NCBI RefSeq assembly: GCF_011290685.1
Contig: NZ_JAANYN010000003.1
Location: forward strand, 167,250-231,249
Origin: Cyclobacterium plantarum
GTDB taxonomy: Bacteria > Bacteroidota > Bacteroidia > Cytophagales > Cyclobacteriaceae
Reading direction: 5' to 3'
Length of the DNA: 64,000 nt
The notes under the pieces are model-generated. The model saw only the letters and a program-made list of their open reading frames with translations. It was not told the DNA's origin and searched no databases. Below are positions 45,464 to 54,190 of this stretch, in pieces. Position 1 is the stretch's first letter. Every line of letters begins with the position of its first letter. Both the position numbers and the translations under genes were made by a program.

Positions 45464-46580
45464 ACCGGATAGGGTTTCCGTGGGTTTGGCGAATTAGTCT
45501 TTTGGAAAGAAAAGAGGAGTTTTTCAGCAGACCAACAGCGAGGGAAGATACCACAGGGGCACCGAAAAGTTTTTGAACATTCCTGCCCAATCTTAGACGG
45601 GACTGGAAAAAAGCTTTCCAATTTTTTTGATAGGATTGCTGAATGTCTGCTAATTTATTGTGCTTCAGGAAGGCATCTGCAGCCAGTTTGCCCGTGTGTA
45701 TGGCTATGGCCATACCATTACCACAAAGTGGGGTAATCATGCCTGCGGCATCTCCAAGCATCAGGATGTTGTTTTCTACCGGAGCTTTGGTCGCAAAGCT
45801 GATTTCATTGATGACTTCAGGCCTGTCCCATAAAAAATGAGCTTTTTTAAATATTTCCCGGATATGGGGATTGGCAAATAAATGTTTTTCTTCCATGGCC
45901 CCTATACTGCCCGTAGCCTTGAGTTGTTCCCTGCTGCCCAGGTAGCAAAGGTTAAAACGGCCATTTTCAATCTTATTGATCCCCAGATAACCCCCATTGT
46001 AATTGTGAAGGGCTACTATATGGTCTTCCTGATCGGCTATTTCTATATGGTATTTGACCCCGATGTACGGACTTCTTTGCTGGACAAAATCTCTGTTGAG
46101 TTGCTTGTCAATTCTTGACCTTTTTCCATATGCTCCCAGTACAAAGGCTGCGGGAAGTGATGACCCTTCACTGGTTTCCACCATGAAGTGTTGTTTTTCA
46201 GGTAAGAATTGAATAGCTGTTACCTGGGTTTTTTGGAGAAATTTTACCCCTTCCCCCAGACATTTTTGGTAGAAATGGTTGTCGAGAATATACCTGCTGA
46301 TGCCAAAGCCACCCAGTTCCAAAGGGAAGTCTGCTTGATCACCATTTACTGCACTTAACCTGAAATGATTGATGCTGGCTGGATAATGCTCGAATGGAAA
46401 TAACCCCTCTTTGACCAAAAAATCCTTTACTTCATTGGAAACGTACTCCCCACAGACCCGGTGGAAGGGATAAGCCTTTTTTTCAATTACCAACACACTC
46501 CTGCCCTGCCTGGCCAAAAGATAGGCAGCAGTAAGACCTGATAAACCTCCTCCTACGATTATAATGTGGTTTTCAAACAT
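45462..46580 (-). CDS. FAD-dependent oxidoreductase (geranylgeranyl reductase-like)
   Basis: A 372-residue flavoprotein. The N-terminal Rossmann motif is IIIVGGGLSGLTAAYLLARQ, followed by the VCGEYVSNEV segment and, near residue 270, the second FAD motif ILMLGDAAGMITPLCGNGMA. It resembles halogenase/geranylgeranyl reductase-like flavoenzymes that are often found beside type III polyketide synthases and methyltransferases in Bacteroidota. Here it sits 25 kb away from such a pair (19.8-21.6 kb), so a joint role is inference. An ATG six codons upstream (46598) is also possible. Confidence 0.88.
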   Translation of the reverse strand: MFENHIIIVGGGLSGLTAAYLLARQGRSVLVIEKKAYPFHRVCGEYVSNEVKDFLVKEGLFPFEHYPASINHFRLSAVNGDQADFPLELGGFGISRYILDNHFYQKCLGEGVKFLQKTQVTAIQFLPEKQHFMVETSEGSSLPAAFVLGAYGKRSRIDKQLNRDFVQQRSPYIGVKYHIEIADQEDHIVALHNYNGGYLGINKIENGRFNLCYLGSREQLKATGSIGAMEEKHLFANPHIREIFKKAHFLWDRPEVINEISFATKAPVENNILMLGDAAGMITPLCGNGMAIAIHTGKLAADAFLKHNKLADIQQSYQKNWKAFFQSRLRLGRNVQKLFGAPVVSSLAVGLLKNSSFLSKRLIRQTHGNPIR

Positions 46581-46703
46581 GTTCGAAGATCTAACCATTA
46601 TCTATCCTTATGGTTTAAGGTATTCGGATTTATTTCTGGTAAAAATTTAGTATTGGTTTCAATTTAAAACTTTAATTTCGGCATTCAATTAAATCAAATT
46701 ATA

Positions 46704-49205
46704 ATGAAGAAACATATCCCGAATTTCAGGATCTCCTTTTTTTTGTTGATTTGTGCAGCCCTGGGCTTAAACCTTATTTTAGCAGATCAGGCCCAGGCAC
46801 AATGGATTTTTAAGAAAAAGGACAAAAAGGAAGCCGAAAAAGAGGAGGAAAAGCCTAAAACGAAAGATGGTTTAAAGCCATACAGTGATGTCATTACTGA
46901 TAAGGCCATTTCAAAAAGTGGTCTTTTTATCGTTCATAATGTAGAAGGTAAATACTATTATGAAATTCCGGAAGATTTGCTGGGAAGGGAGATGTTGATG
47001 GTTACTACTATCGCCAAAACGGCCACGGGAATCGGCTATGGAGGTGAAAGGACCAATACCCAAATGTTGCGCTGGGACAAAAACGACAAGAACATTTTAC
47101 TCAAGGTGGTTTCCTATTCCAACACCGCCGCTGACTCCCTGCCGATTTATGATGCAGTTAGGAATTCCAACCTGGAACCCATTCTTTATCGCTTTGATGT
47201 GGAGGCAAGGGGTAAGGATGACAAAGGTTGGGTAATTGAAGTAACCGATCTTTTTTCGAAGGATGTTCAGGCACTGGGCTTGCAAAATAGCCGTCGGAAG
47301 CAGTATAAAGTATCCAGACTGGATACAGACCGGACCTACCTGGAACGAATAAGTACCTATCCCACCAATATAGAGGCAAGATATGTGCTTACTTATGCTG
47401 CTTCCGAGCCTCCTTCCAATGCCAGCACGGGATTGATAACCGTAGAAATGAACAGCAGTATGGTATTGTTGCCGGAGGAGCCCATGATGCAGCGTTTGGC
47501 AGACCGACGGGTAGGCTGGTTCAGCACAGGGGTTACAGATTATGGATTAGATGCCCAAAAGGCGAGAAAAAGGACCTATCTGGATCGTTGGCGGCTTGAG
47601 GTAAAGGAGGAAGACCTGGAGAAATTCAAAGCCGGTGAATTGGTTGAACCCAAAAAGCAAATTGTCTATTACATTGATCCAGCCACTCCCCGAAAATGGG
47701 TACCCTATCTCAAGGCAGGAGTTGAGGATTGGAATGTGGCTTTTGAAGAAGCAGGATTTAAAAATGCCATTGTAGCCAAAGATGCCCCTAGTAAGGAGGA
47801 AGATCCGGATTGGCATCCTGAAGATGCCCGGTACTCGGTAATCCGGTACTTTGCCTCAGACATACAAAATGCCTATGGTCCACATGTATCAGATCCCCGT
47901 TCTGGTGAAATCATTGAATCGGATATAGGCTGGTACCACAATGTGATGAACCTGCTGCGCAACTGGTTTTTTGTTCAGACGGCTGCCATCAATCCGGAGG
48001 CAAGAGGTACAGAATTTAAGGATGAGGTGATGGGCCGCCTGATCCGTTTTGTATCGGCACATGAGGTCGGACATACGCTCGGATTGCCCCATAATTTTGC
48101 TTCTTCCTTTGCTTATCCGGTAGATTCCCTGCGCTCGGCAACGTTTACGGCCGAATATGGAACCGCCCCATCCATCATGGATTATGCCCGTTTCAATTAT
48201 ATTGCTCAGCCAGAGGATGAGGGGGTGCATTTGTACCCCGAAGTAGGCCCTTATGATAAATTTGCAGTAGGCTGGGGTTACAGGCCTATTCCCGAAGCCA
48301 ATACGCCTGAAGAGGAGCAGGCTATTCTGGACCAGTGGATTGTAGAGAAAAAGGGTGATCCTGTTTTTAGATATGGCAGGCAGGGCAATGCCTATGATCC
48401 CAGTACCCAAAGTGAGGACCTGGGCGATAATGCCATGAAAGCTTCGGAATATGGGATCAAAAACCTGAAAAGGATACTGCCAAACCTGATCGAATGGACT
48501 GCCGATGAAGACAAGCCATTTAAGGATTACAGTGATTTGGAAGAATTATATGGTCAGGTATTGGGGCAATTCAACCGGTATATGGGTCATGTAAAGACCA
48601 ATATAGGAGGCGTATATGAAATCTATAAAGCTGCCGCACAGGATGAGCCGGTATATACCCATGTAAATAAGACTACCCAAAAGGAGGCCATGGCTTTTTT
48701 GAACAGGGAATTGTTTGCCAGCCAGGATTGGCTCAGCGATACTGCCATTACCAGTAGAATTGAAGATTTCGGGCTGCTGGACCGCATCAGAAAGTTGCAG
48801 GTAAACACCCTGAATGCTGTTCTGGAATGGGGTAGATTGGGCCGTGTGATGGAGAATGAGGCCATCAACGGTCAGGAGGCCTATGGCCTGCTGGAGCTAA
48901 TGGAGGATCTGAGAAAAGGAATATGGTCGGAATTACCTGGTGGAAAATCCATTGACGTAAGCCGCAGGAGTTTGCAACGGGCCCATATTGAAAGACTGCA
49001 GGTATTGCTTACCGATGATGCCAGCGGGAGATCTGCCGCATCCCTGAATGCTTCCCAGTCGGATATCCGCCCGGCGGCAAGGGCAAGCCTCAAAACCCTA
49101 CAAGGTCAGCTTGAACAGGCCATTCCCAGGACTTCCGACAGGATGAGCAAGATTCACCTGGAAGACAGCCTGGAAAGGATCAAAGGCATTTTGGATCCTG
49201 AATGA
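46704..49205 (+). CDS. Zinc-dependent metalloprotease (DUF5117/DUF5118 family)
   Basis: An 833-residue exported protein with a signal peptide (about 1-33, ending AQAQ), a Lys/Glu-rich linker, a DUF5118/DUF5117 beta-rich region (about 50-290) and a zincin domain. The zinc site is HEVGHTLGLPH near residue 453 with a Met-turn SIMDYARFNY downstream, marking a metzincin-like fold. The C-terminus is helical. These large proteases are widespread in Bacteroidota; their substrates are not known. A hairpin follows the stop. Confidence 0.92.
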   Translation: MKKHIPNFRISFFLLICAALGLNLILADQAQAQWIFKKKDKKEAEKEEEKPKTKDGLKPYSDVITDKAISKSGLFIVHNVEGKYYYEIPEDLLGREMLMVTTIAKTATGIGYGGERTNTQMLRWDKNDKNILLKVVSYSNTAADSLPIYDAVRNSNLEPILYRFDVEARGKDDKGWVIEVTDLFSKDVQALGLQNSRRKQYKVSRLDTDRTYLERISTYPTNIEARYVLTYAASEPPSNASTGLITVEMNSSMVLLPEEPMMQRLADRRVGWFSTGVTDYGLDAQKARKRTYLDRWRLEVKEEDLEKFKAGELVEPKKQIVYYIDPATPRKWVPYLKAGVEDWNVAFEEAGFKNAIVAKDAPSKEEDPDWHPEDARYSVIRYFASDIQNAYGPHVSDPRSGEIIESDIGWYHNVMNLLRNWFFVQTAAINPEARGTEFKDEVMGRLIRFVSAHEVGHTLGLPHNFASSFAYPVDSLRSATFTAEYGTAPSIMDYARFNYIAQPEDEGVHLYPEVGPYDKFAVGWGYRPIPEANTPEEEQAILDQWIVEKKGDPVFRYGRQGNAYDPSTQSEDLGDNAMKASEYGIKNLKRILPNLIEWTADEDKPFKDYSDLEELYGQVLGQFNRYMGHVKTNIGGVYEIYKAAAQDEPVYTHVNKTTQKEAMAFLNRELFASQDWLSDTAITSRIEDFGLLDRIRKLQVNTLNAVLEWGRLGRVMENEAINGQEAYGLLELMEDLRKGIWSELPGGKSIDVSRRSLQRAHIERLQVLLTDDASGRSAASLNASQSDIRPAARASLKTLQGQLEQAIPRTSDRMSKIHLEDSLERIKGILDPE

Positions 49206-49232
49206 AAATCCTTGTTAAAGTAAACTTCAACC

Positions 49233-49269
49233 AATAACCCTGGCTTGTTATTTATGAGCTGGGGTTATT
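49233..49269. terminator. Putative convergent terminator hairpin
   Basis: Stem AATAACCC / GGGTTATT (49233-49240 with 49262-49269) between the protease and the DUF2892 gene, overlapping the latter's stop codon. It lacks a clear T tail on either side. Confidence 0.45.
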
Positions 49270-49474
49270 CTTCCCTGGTGGTACAGGTTTTCAGCCCAAA
49301 TAAGGTATACAAGGGACAAAAACTAACCAGGCTGGTCAGCAGGAATATGGCGGCAACCACGATTAAAACTATACCCAGGGTAGCAGTTACGGCTCCTGTA
49401 TAATACAAGTAAATGGCCACCAGTGCAATGATGGTTCTGACAATCCTATCGGTAGTACCCATGTTCTTTTTCAT
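49265..49474 (-). CDS. DUF2892 (YgaP-like) membrane protein
   Basis: A 69-residue membrane protein of the DUF2892 family: MKKNMGTTDRIVRTIIALVA opens a first helix, a second helix follows (about 32-52), and the FCPLYTLFGLKTC motif closes it. Starting at the ATG ending at 49474 matches the family's usual N-terminus. Such proteins often accompany rhodanese or sulfur-handling genes; here a rhodanese is 2 kb away. Confidence 0.88.
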   Translation of the reverse strand: MKKNMGTTDRIVRTIIALVAIYLYYTGAVTATLGIVLIVVAAIFLLTSLVSFCPLYTLFGLKTCTTREE

Positions 49475-49636
49475 GATGATGTGTTTAAGTGAATAATTAA
49501 CTTTACCAGGCCATAAATAATGGAAAGACAAAGGAGGCAGACCAGAATTAACCTGAGCAATTTTTTCATTAACTAAATTTACCTATTCATACCATGGTAA
49601 AAGGTGACAAGGGTCACATTTGGGAATAAGATCCAC

Positions 49637-49860
49637 TTATTTTTCATTGGGATGGTCTTTAAAGCTGGTGTCGATGACAATGTCCTCTTCTAAAGTCCTG
49701 TGTACCGGACATTTATTGGCAATTTCCAAAAGTCTTTTTCGCTGGGCTTAGTCCACATCTCCGGTTATTTCAAGGCTTTGGGTAAAACGACTGACCCTGG
49801 CTTTTTTATCATCCACATGATCGCTTTCCTCCCTGTGTACTGCTATTGCTCCTGCAAGGA
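49637..49860 (-). pseudogene. Broken OsmC-family peroxiredoxin
   Basis: The minus-strand translation gives DDKKARVSRFTQSLEITGD, then an in-frame TAA (after D-V-D), then QRKRLLEIANKCPVHRTLEE, and ends at TAA 49637-49639. This is the C-terminal half of an OsmC/YhfA-type protein with its conserved resolving-cysteine segment NKCPVH. One base change (GAA to TAA) would explain the internal stop. The N-terminal half with the first catalytic Cys is missing. Confidence 0.75.
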
Positions 49861-49919
49861 TGGCATTTTTCCAATTAATCTGCCGTATAACTAATGAATT
49901 TTTTAATAAGTTTTCAGTT

Positions 49920-50120
49920 TTAATTCAAAGGAGCGGCTTCAGGAAAATCTATTGGAATCTTGGTGACATTAGGCAGCATGTTGGTAATGGCTTTTTCGCC
50001 AATGGCCACTATGCTATCCACCAGTTTTTCCTTGTAATATCCTGCTTCAAAGAAATTTTCCAGAACTTTGTCGTCTATTTTTCCGACATTTTCCATGACC
50101 GATTTGGCCAACTTGGTGAA
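49920..50120 (-). pseudogene. C-terminal fragment of carboxymuconolactone-decarboxylase/AhpD-like protein
   Basis: Open translation of about 66 codons beginning directly after a TAA (50121-50123), with KLAKSVMENVGKIDDKVLEN, FFEAGYYKEKLVDSIVAIGE and the C-terminal TKIPIDFPEAAPLN. This is the tail of peroxidase-related carboxymuconolactone-decarboxylase-like proteins; the catalytic CxxC half is absent and only a TTG could act as a start. With the adjacent OsmC remnant it forms a decayed oxidative-stress pair. Confidence 0.65.
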
Positions 50121-50137
50121 TTAATACATAGAAAAAG

Positions 50138-51004
50138 TCACTCGCCAGAAGTTGTTTTCAGGCTGGAAACAAAACGGATGATTTCGTCCACAATGGATTC
50201 GTGTTCCGTAAACGGGATTAGGTGCCCTTTATTTTCGAAGGTTTTTATTTCCAGCCATTTATTGGGGATATTATTTTCGGAGAAGGCTACGTTGCCATAG
50301 GGTACCAGTCCATCGGCATCTCCATGGATATGGAGCACCGGTATGCGAATTCGTCCCCAATCTGCGATAAACGTTTTGAGTTCATCTTCGTGGCTATATT
50401 TTTCATCTGCAGCCACCCGTATAGAACGAGGGGTAAGCCAGCGCGTGCTTTTATAAAGTGCCAGCTTGCCGAACCATAGGTACTTTTCCTGCTTCGGGTC
50501 TATTGCTGGGGCGATCATTATGGTACCTTTCAGCCAATCCGGATTTTGTATGGCCATATACCCGGCAATGGTACCGCCAAAAGAATGGCCTATGGTAACC
50601 ACATTCGAATCTATCCCAGAATAGCGAAGTATATGCTGGATGGTGCTGAATTGGATGGGTATAGGTTGATAATCGCCGTAAGAAGAGTAGCCGTAACCGG
50701 GCCGGTCTACAATCAGGATGGAATAAGCCTCGCGCAAACGCTCATTTTTCAGGTAGGGCAAAAATGAGGAGGAAGAGCCTGGTGCCCCATGGATAAAAAG
50801 CAACAGCGGAACTTCGGCTTTTTCATTTTTATACAATAGCCACCTAAGCGTACCGGTAGGATCGTAGTGAATTTTATAGGGTAAGCCTGCTTTAGCCATG
50901 GTGTGATTTAGGGAATGGTCACTTTCACGGAATGAAAAACATCCGGTACATATTCCTAACAAGAATACTATTATACCTATCCCAGCAGTGTTTTTCTTTC
51001 TCAT
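50138..51004 (-). CDS. Alpha/beta hydrolase, lipoprotein
   Basis: A 288-residue lipoprotein (lipobox GICTGC) with an alpha/beta-hydrolase fold. The oxyanion motif is LFIHGAPGSSSSF, the nucleophile elbow GHSFGG, the acid in HIHGDADGLVPY and the catalytic His in ENKGHLIPF. The ATG ending at 51004 gives the correct signal peptide; the frame is open further upstream. Substrate unknown. It diverges from the DinB-like gene. Confidence 0.88.
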   Translation of the reverse strand: MRKKNTAGIGIIVFLLGICTGCFSFRESDHSLNHTMAKAGLPYKIHYDPTGTLRWLLYKNEKAEVPLLLFIHGAPGSSSSFLPYLKNERLREAYSILIVDRPGYGYSSYGDYQPIPIQFSTIQHILRYSGIDSNVVTIGHSFGGTIAGYMAIQNPDWLKGTIMIAPAIDPKQEKYLWFGKLALYKSTRWLTPRSIRVAADEKYSHEDELKTFIADWGRIRIPVLHIHGDADGLVPYGNVAFSENNIPNKWLEIKTFENKGHLIPFTEHESIVDEIIRFVSSLKTTSGE

Positions 51005-51123
51005 GCAAATGTTTTTGTAATGGATAACGAAGTTTATCTTGCCGCAGTTTTGGGTTTGCGGTAATCCCAATTGGATTTTAATCAAAAGTTCAGTTTATTG
51101 CATGGCTACAAAAAGGATGATAT

Positions 51124-51639
51124 ATGGTAGTTCGATTGATGGTACTGCTACTGATTATGGCTGGAACGAATCTACATGCACAGGAATATTTTGAAAAACA
51201 GTATGCCGGAGTCTGGCAACGAAACCTAAGCTATTCGAAAGCCGTGGCGGAAGCCATGCCGGAAGTGAACTACGATTTCAGACCAGCAGAGGGTGCCATG
51301 TCGTTTCAGGAGCAATGGCTTCACGTGGCAGATAATATCAGCATGCTGACTTCACGCATTACCGGTGATCGTAAAAATTTTTACCGTAAAGATGATGCTA
51401 CCGGCTTCAATAAAGCAGATGTATTGGCAATTCTGGATCAGGCCAATGCCCATGTGCTGGATTTGATACGAAATGCCTCCGGTTCCTTGTTAAACGAGGA
51501 AATTGAATTCGGGGGCGTTTCAATGACCAAGGAAAATATTTTTTACCTGCTGCGTGATCACCAGGCCCATCACCGCGCCCAATGCCTGGTATACCTTCGA
51601 ATGAAGGGGGTATCGGCACCCGGCTATGTTGGCTGGTAG
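51124..51639 (+). CDS. Exported DinB-family protein
   Basis: A 171-residue DinB/YfiT-like four-helix protein with a cleavable signal peptide (about 1-19, ending LHAQE). Metal-binding histidines appear in EQWLHVADNI and in DHQAHHRAQCLVYLR. DinB-like proteins are usually thiol-dependent transferases or metalloenzymes in the cytoplasm, so secretion is a little unusual. It precedes a rhodanese gene by 81 bases. Confidence 0.88.
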   Translation: MVVRLMVLLLIMAGTNLHAQEYFEKQYAGVWQRNLSYSKAVAEAMPEVNYDFRPAEGAMSFQEQWLHVADNISMLTSRITGDRKNFYRKDDATGFNKADVLAILDQANAHVLDLIRNASGSLLNEEIEFGGVSMTKENIFYLLRDHQAHHRAQCLVYLRMKGVSAPGYVGW

Positions 51640-51720
51640 ATGTCCCGCTAAAAGATGTCAATAGGGTAATATTTTGCTGTTTTTGGGAAATTATTGCCTG
51701 GAAACCTGTGTTATCAACCC

Positions 51721-52221
51721 ATGAATGCATCCTTTCCACGGTTAATTTGTTTTATTATCTGGACTTTTTTTGCAGTTCCAGCAATTTCGCAAAGCCTGCC
51801 GTTTAAAACCTTGCTGAAGACCACCTATGACAAGGATTTTCCCCTGGTCTATCCCGAGCAGAAAGATTTGCTGGAGGAGGCGGTGATTTTGGATACCCGT
51901 GAACGGGAGGAATATACCGTTAGCCACCTTGAATCAGCCCAATGGGTAGGGTACGAAACTTTTTCGATGGACGCGGTGTCCGAAATTTCAAAGGACGAGA
52001 CCATTGTGGTTTATTGCTCCATTGGGGCCCGAAGTCAGGAAATTGGCAAAAAACTGAAGGCGGCCGGATACCAACATGTATACAATTTGTATGGAGGGAT
52101 CTTTCACTGGGTCAACGAGGAGAATCCGGTTTTTACACCCGACACTATTCAGACCGATCGGGTGCATACCTACAATAAAATGTGGGGTCTGTGGCTGGAG
52201 AGGGGAAAAAAGGTGTATTGA
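51721..52221 (+). CDS. Exported rhodanese-like protein
   Basis: A 166-residue single-domain rhodanese with a signal peptide (about 1-22). The catalytic Cys sits in VVYCSIGARSQEIG near residue 103, with ILDTREREEY and YNLYGGIFHWVNE as flanking family motifs. The ATG at 51721 gives the signal peptide. It may transfer sulfur or detoxify cyanide in the periplasm, though many such proteins lack a proven substrate. Confidence 0.9.
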   Translation: MNASFPRLICFIIWTFFAVPAISQSLPFKTLLKTTYDKDFPLVYPEQKDLLEEAVILDTREREEYTVSHLESAQWVGYETFSMDAVSEISKDETIVVYCSIGARSQEIGKKLKAAGYQHVYNLYGGIFHWVNEENPVFTPDTIQTDRVHTYNKMWGLWLERGKKVY

Positions 52222-52316
52222 ATTTTTGCTGTCATAATCCATAGCATATCGCTCAGTTGCCGCCGAATAAGAAAATATTCCTTAACGAATATCTTACAAA
52301 TCAAACATGAAATCGA

Positions 52317-52337
52317 GCCTGCCCGAGGCAGACAGGC
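52317..52337. repeat. Short palindromic intergenic element
   Basis: A 21-base near-perfect palindrome with arms GCCTG and CAGGC and inner CTGCC / GGCAG, in the gap between the rhodanese and DUF547 genes, followed by a related GC-rich stretch to about 52415. It resembles short palindromic elements scattered between genes in Cytophagales genomes. Confidence 0.4.
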
Positions 52338-52444
52338 ATGACGCAAGCGACACTCGGAGGGATGATTAACCAACATGCGAGATCCCTGTCCGACTGGCAT
52401 CATCCTGGCGGGCATATGACCGCTGAAAACACAATTGTAAACAT

Positions 52445-53194
52445 ATGAAATCCGTCATTCTAATCGTCTTTTTCTTGTTTAACATCTCCTGTGGTCATTC
52501 CCAGCTGGGAGGTGAAAATACCGAACCGCCCTCCCATGACCTGTTTGATGCCTTGCTGCAGCAACATGTAGACGAGGAAGGGATGGTGGATTACAAGGGG
52601 TTTATCAGGGATGAGGAGAACTTAGACAAGTATCTTCGGCTGCTTAGTGAGCGTCCCCCGGATCGTAGCCTCTGGTCAGAAGAAGAGCAACTCGCTTATT
52701 GGATCAATGCCTACAACGCCTTTACCATCAAGTTGGTCATCGATCACTATCCGGTAGAAAGCATTAAGGATATAGGTCCTTCCTTAAAAATCCCTTTGGT
52801 AAACACCGTCTGGCACCTGGAGTTTTTTGAAATTGGCGGAAAGCCATCCAGTCTCGATGAAATTGAGCATAAAATTCTGAGGAAGGAGTTTGAAGAACCG
52901 AGGATTCACTTTGCCATCAATTGTGCGTCCGTATCCTGCCCCAAGCTTTTAAACCGCGCTTTTACCGCAGATAAACTGGAAGTTCAATTGAAGAAGGTTA
53001 CCAAGGAATTTATCAACGATCCCAACCAGAATGACCTGGAAAGGAATGAAATATCCAGTATATTTTCCTGGTTTAAGGAGGATTTTACCAGAAATGGCAG
53101 CTTGATAGCATTTATCAACCGCTACGCAAATAGTCCCCTGGACCCCAATACCAAAATCAGTTTTAAGGACTACGACTGGAGTTTGAATGAATAG
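52445..53194 (+). CDS. DUF547 domain protein
   Basis: A 249-residue exported protein with a lipoprotein-like signal (lipobox FNISC). DUF547 motifs are present: LAYWINAYNAFTIKLVI, the Trp-rich region NTVWHLEFFEIGG and the IHFAINCASVSCPKL segment. The INCASxSCP pattern and helix layout fit a transglutaminase-like fold, but the enzymatic role is unproven. Directly after the stop lies a tandem repeat array. Confidence 0.9.
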   Translation: MKSVILIVFFLFNISCGHSQLGGENTEPPSHDLFDALLQQHVDEEGMVDYKGFIRDEENLDKYLRLLSERPPDRSLWSEEEQLAYWINAYNAFTIKLVIDHYPVESIKDIGPSLKIPLVNTVWHLEFFEIGGKPSSLDEIEHKILRKEFEEPRIHFAINCASVSCPKLLNRAFTADKLEVQLKKVTKEFINDPNQNDLERNEISSIFSWFKEDFTRNGSLIAFINRYANSPLDPNTKISFKDYDWSLNE

Positions 53195-53199
53195 ATTCC

Positions 53200-53510
53200 C
53201 CGACCTTTGGGGTTTTCCAAACCCCGAAGGTCTGATTCGAAGCGTAGACGTAAAAACCTTCAGGGTCCCAAAGGTTGAAGTCATCCTGACCTTTGGGGTT
53301 TTCCCAACCCCGAAGGTCTGACTCGAAGCGAAGACGAAAAAAACCTTCGGGGTCCCAAAGACCCCAAAGGTTAAAGTCATCCTGACCTTTGGGGTTTTTC
53401 CAACCCCGAAGGTCTGACTCGAAGCGAAGACGAAAAAACCTTCGGGGTCCCAAAGACCCCAAAGGTTAAAGTCATCCTGACCTTTGAGGTTTTCCAAACC
53501 CCGATTGGGC
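53200..53510. repeat. Tandem array of a hairpin-rich 87-96 bp unit
   Basis: Three full units start at 53200, 53287 and 53383 (87, 96 and 95 bp) and a partial fourth at 53478. Each contains ACCTTTGGGG pairing with CCCCAAAGGT and AACCCCGAAGGT pairing with ACCTTCGGGGT, separated by a CTCGAAGCGAAGACGA core. Unit 1 lacks a nine-base block. The array is open in two minus-strand frames, where it would encode a repeated S-S-Q-T-F-G-V-G-K-T-P-K-V-R-M peptide, and it cuts into the gene starting at 53677. Confidence 0.9.
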
Positions 53511-53677
53511 TGCAGCATGAGCTGTTGTCCATCGATAGCAAATTTTAAAGGTACAGCTCCAAAATTCCAAAAGAACTTGAGGTGGTTCTCCGTATCTTTT
53601 AGCGTTTTTTCAAATTCATTTCCATCTGCCAAATGAAAACTTCCTTCCAGGGACTCCAGGTTAAAGTATTTATGCAT
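53511..53677 (-). pseudogene. N-terminal fragment of a cupin-like (AraC-type?) protein
   Basis: The ATG ending at 53677, two bases after the stop of the DinB-like gene, begins a protein with MHKYFNLESLEGSFHLAD, then FFWNFGAVPLKFAIDGQQL and LQPNRG, a beta-strand pattern like the N-terminal cupin of AraC-type regulators. After about 55 residues the frame runs into the tandem repeat array, so the rest of the original gene is gone or replaced. Family assignment is tentative. Confidence 0.5.
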
Positions 53678-53679
53678 TT

Positions 53680-54186
53680 TCAGCTGTCATTGGCCATGCG
53701 AAATTTGATGGTAGATGGGGCCACCCCAAAATCAGGACATATAAGTTCAGGCAATCCCTGTTCTAAAAGACCGATTTTTATCAGGGCCTGGTGGTGAATG
53801 CTATGTTCCAGACAATAGGCCAATTCTCTCTGGAAAGAAGAGGGAATGCTACAAGTTTCCGATTCATCTACTGTATAATTTGCCAGCAGTGCCGTATTTC
53901 CCAGGATTTTTTGGGTTTCCAGGTAGTCAATGATCCGGTCAATGGCCTTAATGGCCTCCAAGGGGTGTTTCTCCAAAGCAGGATCTCTTTTCCGCGCATC
54001 GAAATTTACCGGAGAATTTTCGGTAAAGGCGCTGGTAATACAAGTATAAAACTCAATGATATGTCGGATATGCTGCCCAATGGTAGCTCCTGACAAATAA
54101 GTGGAGGGGTATTGATATTGGTCCTCATTTAGGCTTCTCAGTAAGGCGGAAATACTTTTGAGATTTTCCTGACATTCAACTTGCAT
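53680..54186 (-). CDS. DinB-family protein
   Basis: A 168-residue cytoplasmic four-helix bundle of the DinB superfamily. Histidines fitting the metal site are in IGQHIRHIIEFY and in LEHSIHHQALI, with the AKxG-like tail region FGVAPSTIKF. Substrate unknown; relatives include thiol transferases. It lies four bases after the DUF4833 gene and two bases before the broken cupin-like gene, forming a small minus-strand operon. Confidence 0.88.
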   Translation of the reverse strand: MQVECQENLKSISALLRSLNEDQYQYPSTYLSGATIGQHIRHIIEFYTCITSAFTENSPVNFDARKRDPALEKHPLEAIKAIDRIIDYLETQKILGNTALLANYTVDESETCSIPSSFQRELAYCLEHSIHHQALIKIGLLEQGLPELICPDFGVAPSTIKFRMANDS

Positions 54187-54190
54187 GGAT

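Noticed and set aside
53163..53462. A 99-codon minus-strand frame inside the tandem repeat
   Set aside because: It is made wholly of the repeat unit read in another frame and has no start signal.
52949..53677. A 242-codon minus-strand frame through the repeat array and the DUF547 gene
   Set aside because: The part beyond the first 55 codons is repeat sequence and the antisense of DUF547; only the N-terminal piece looks like a real gene.
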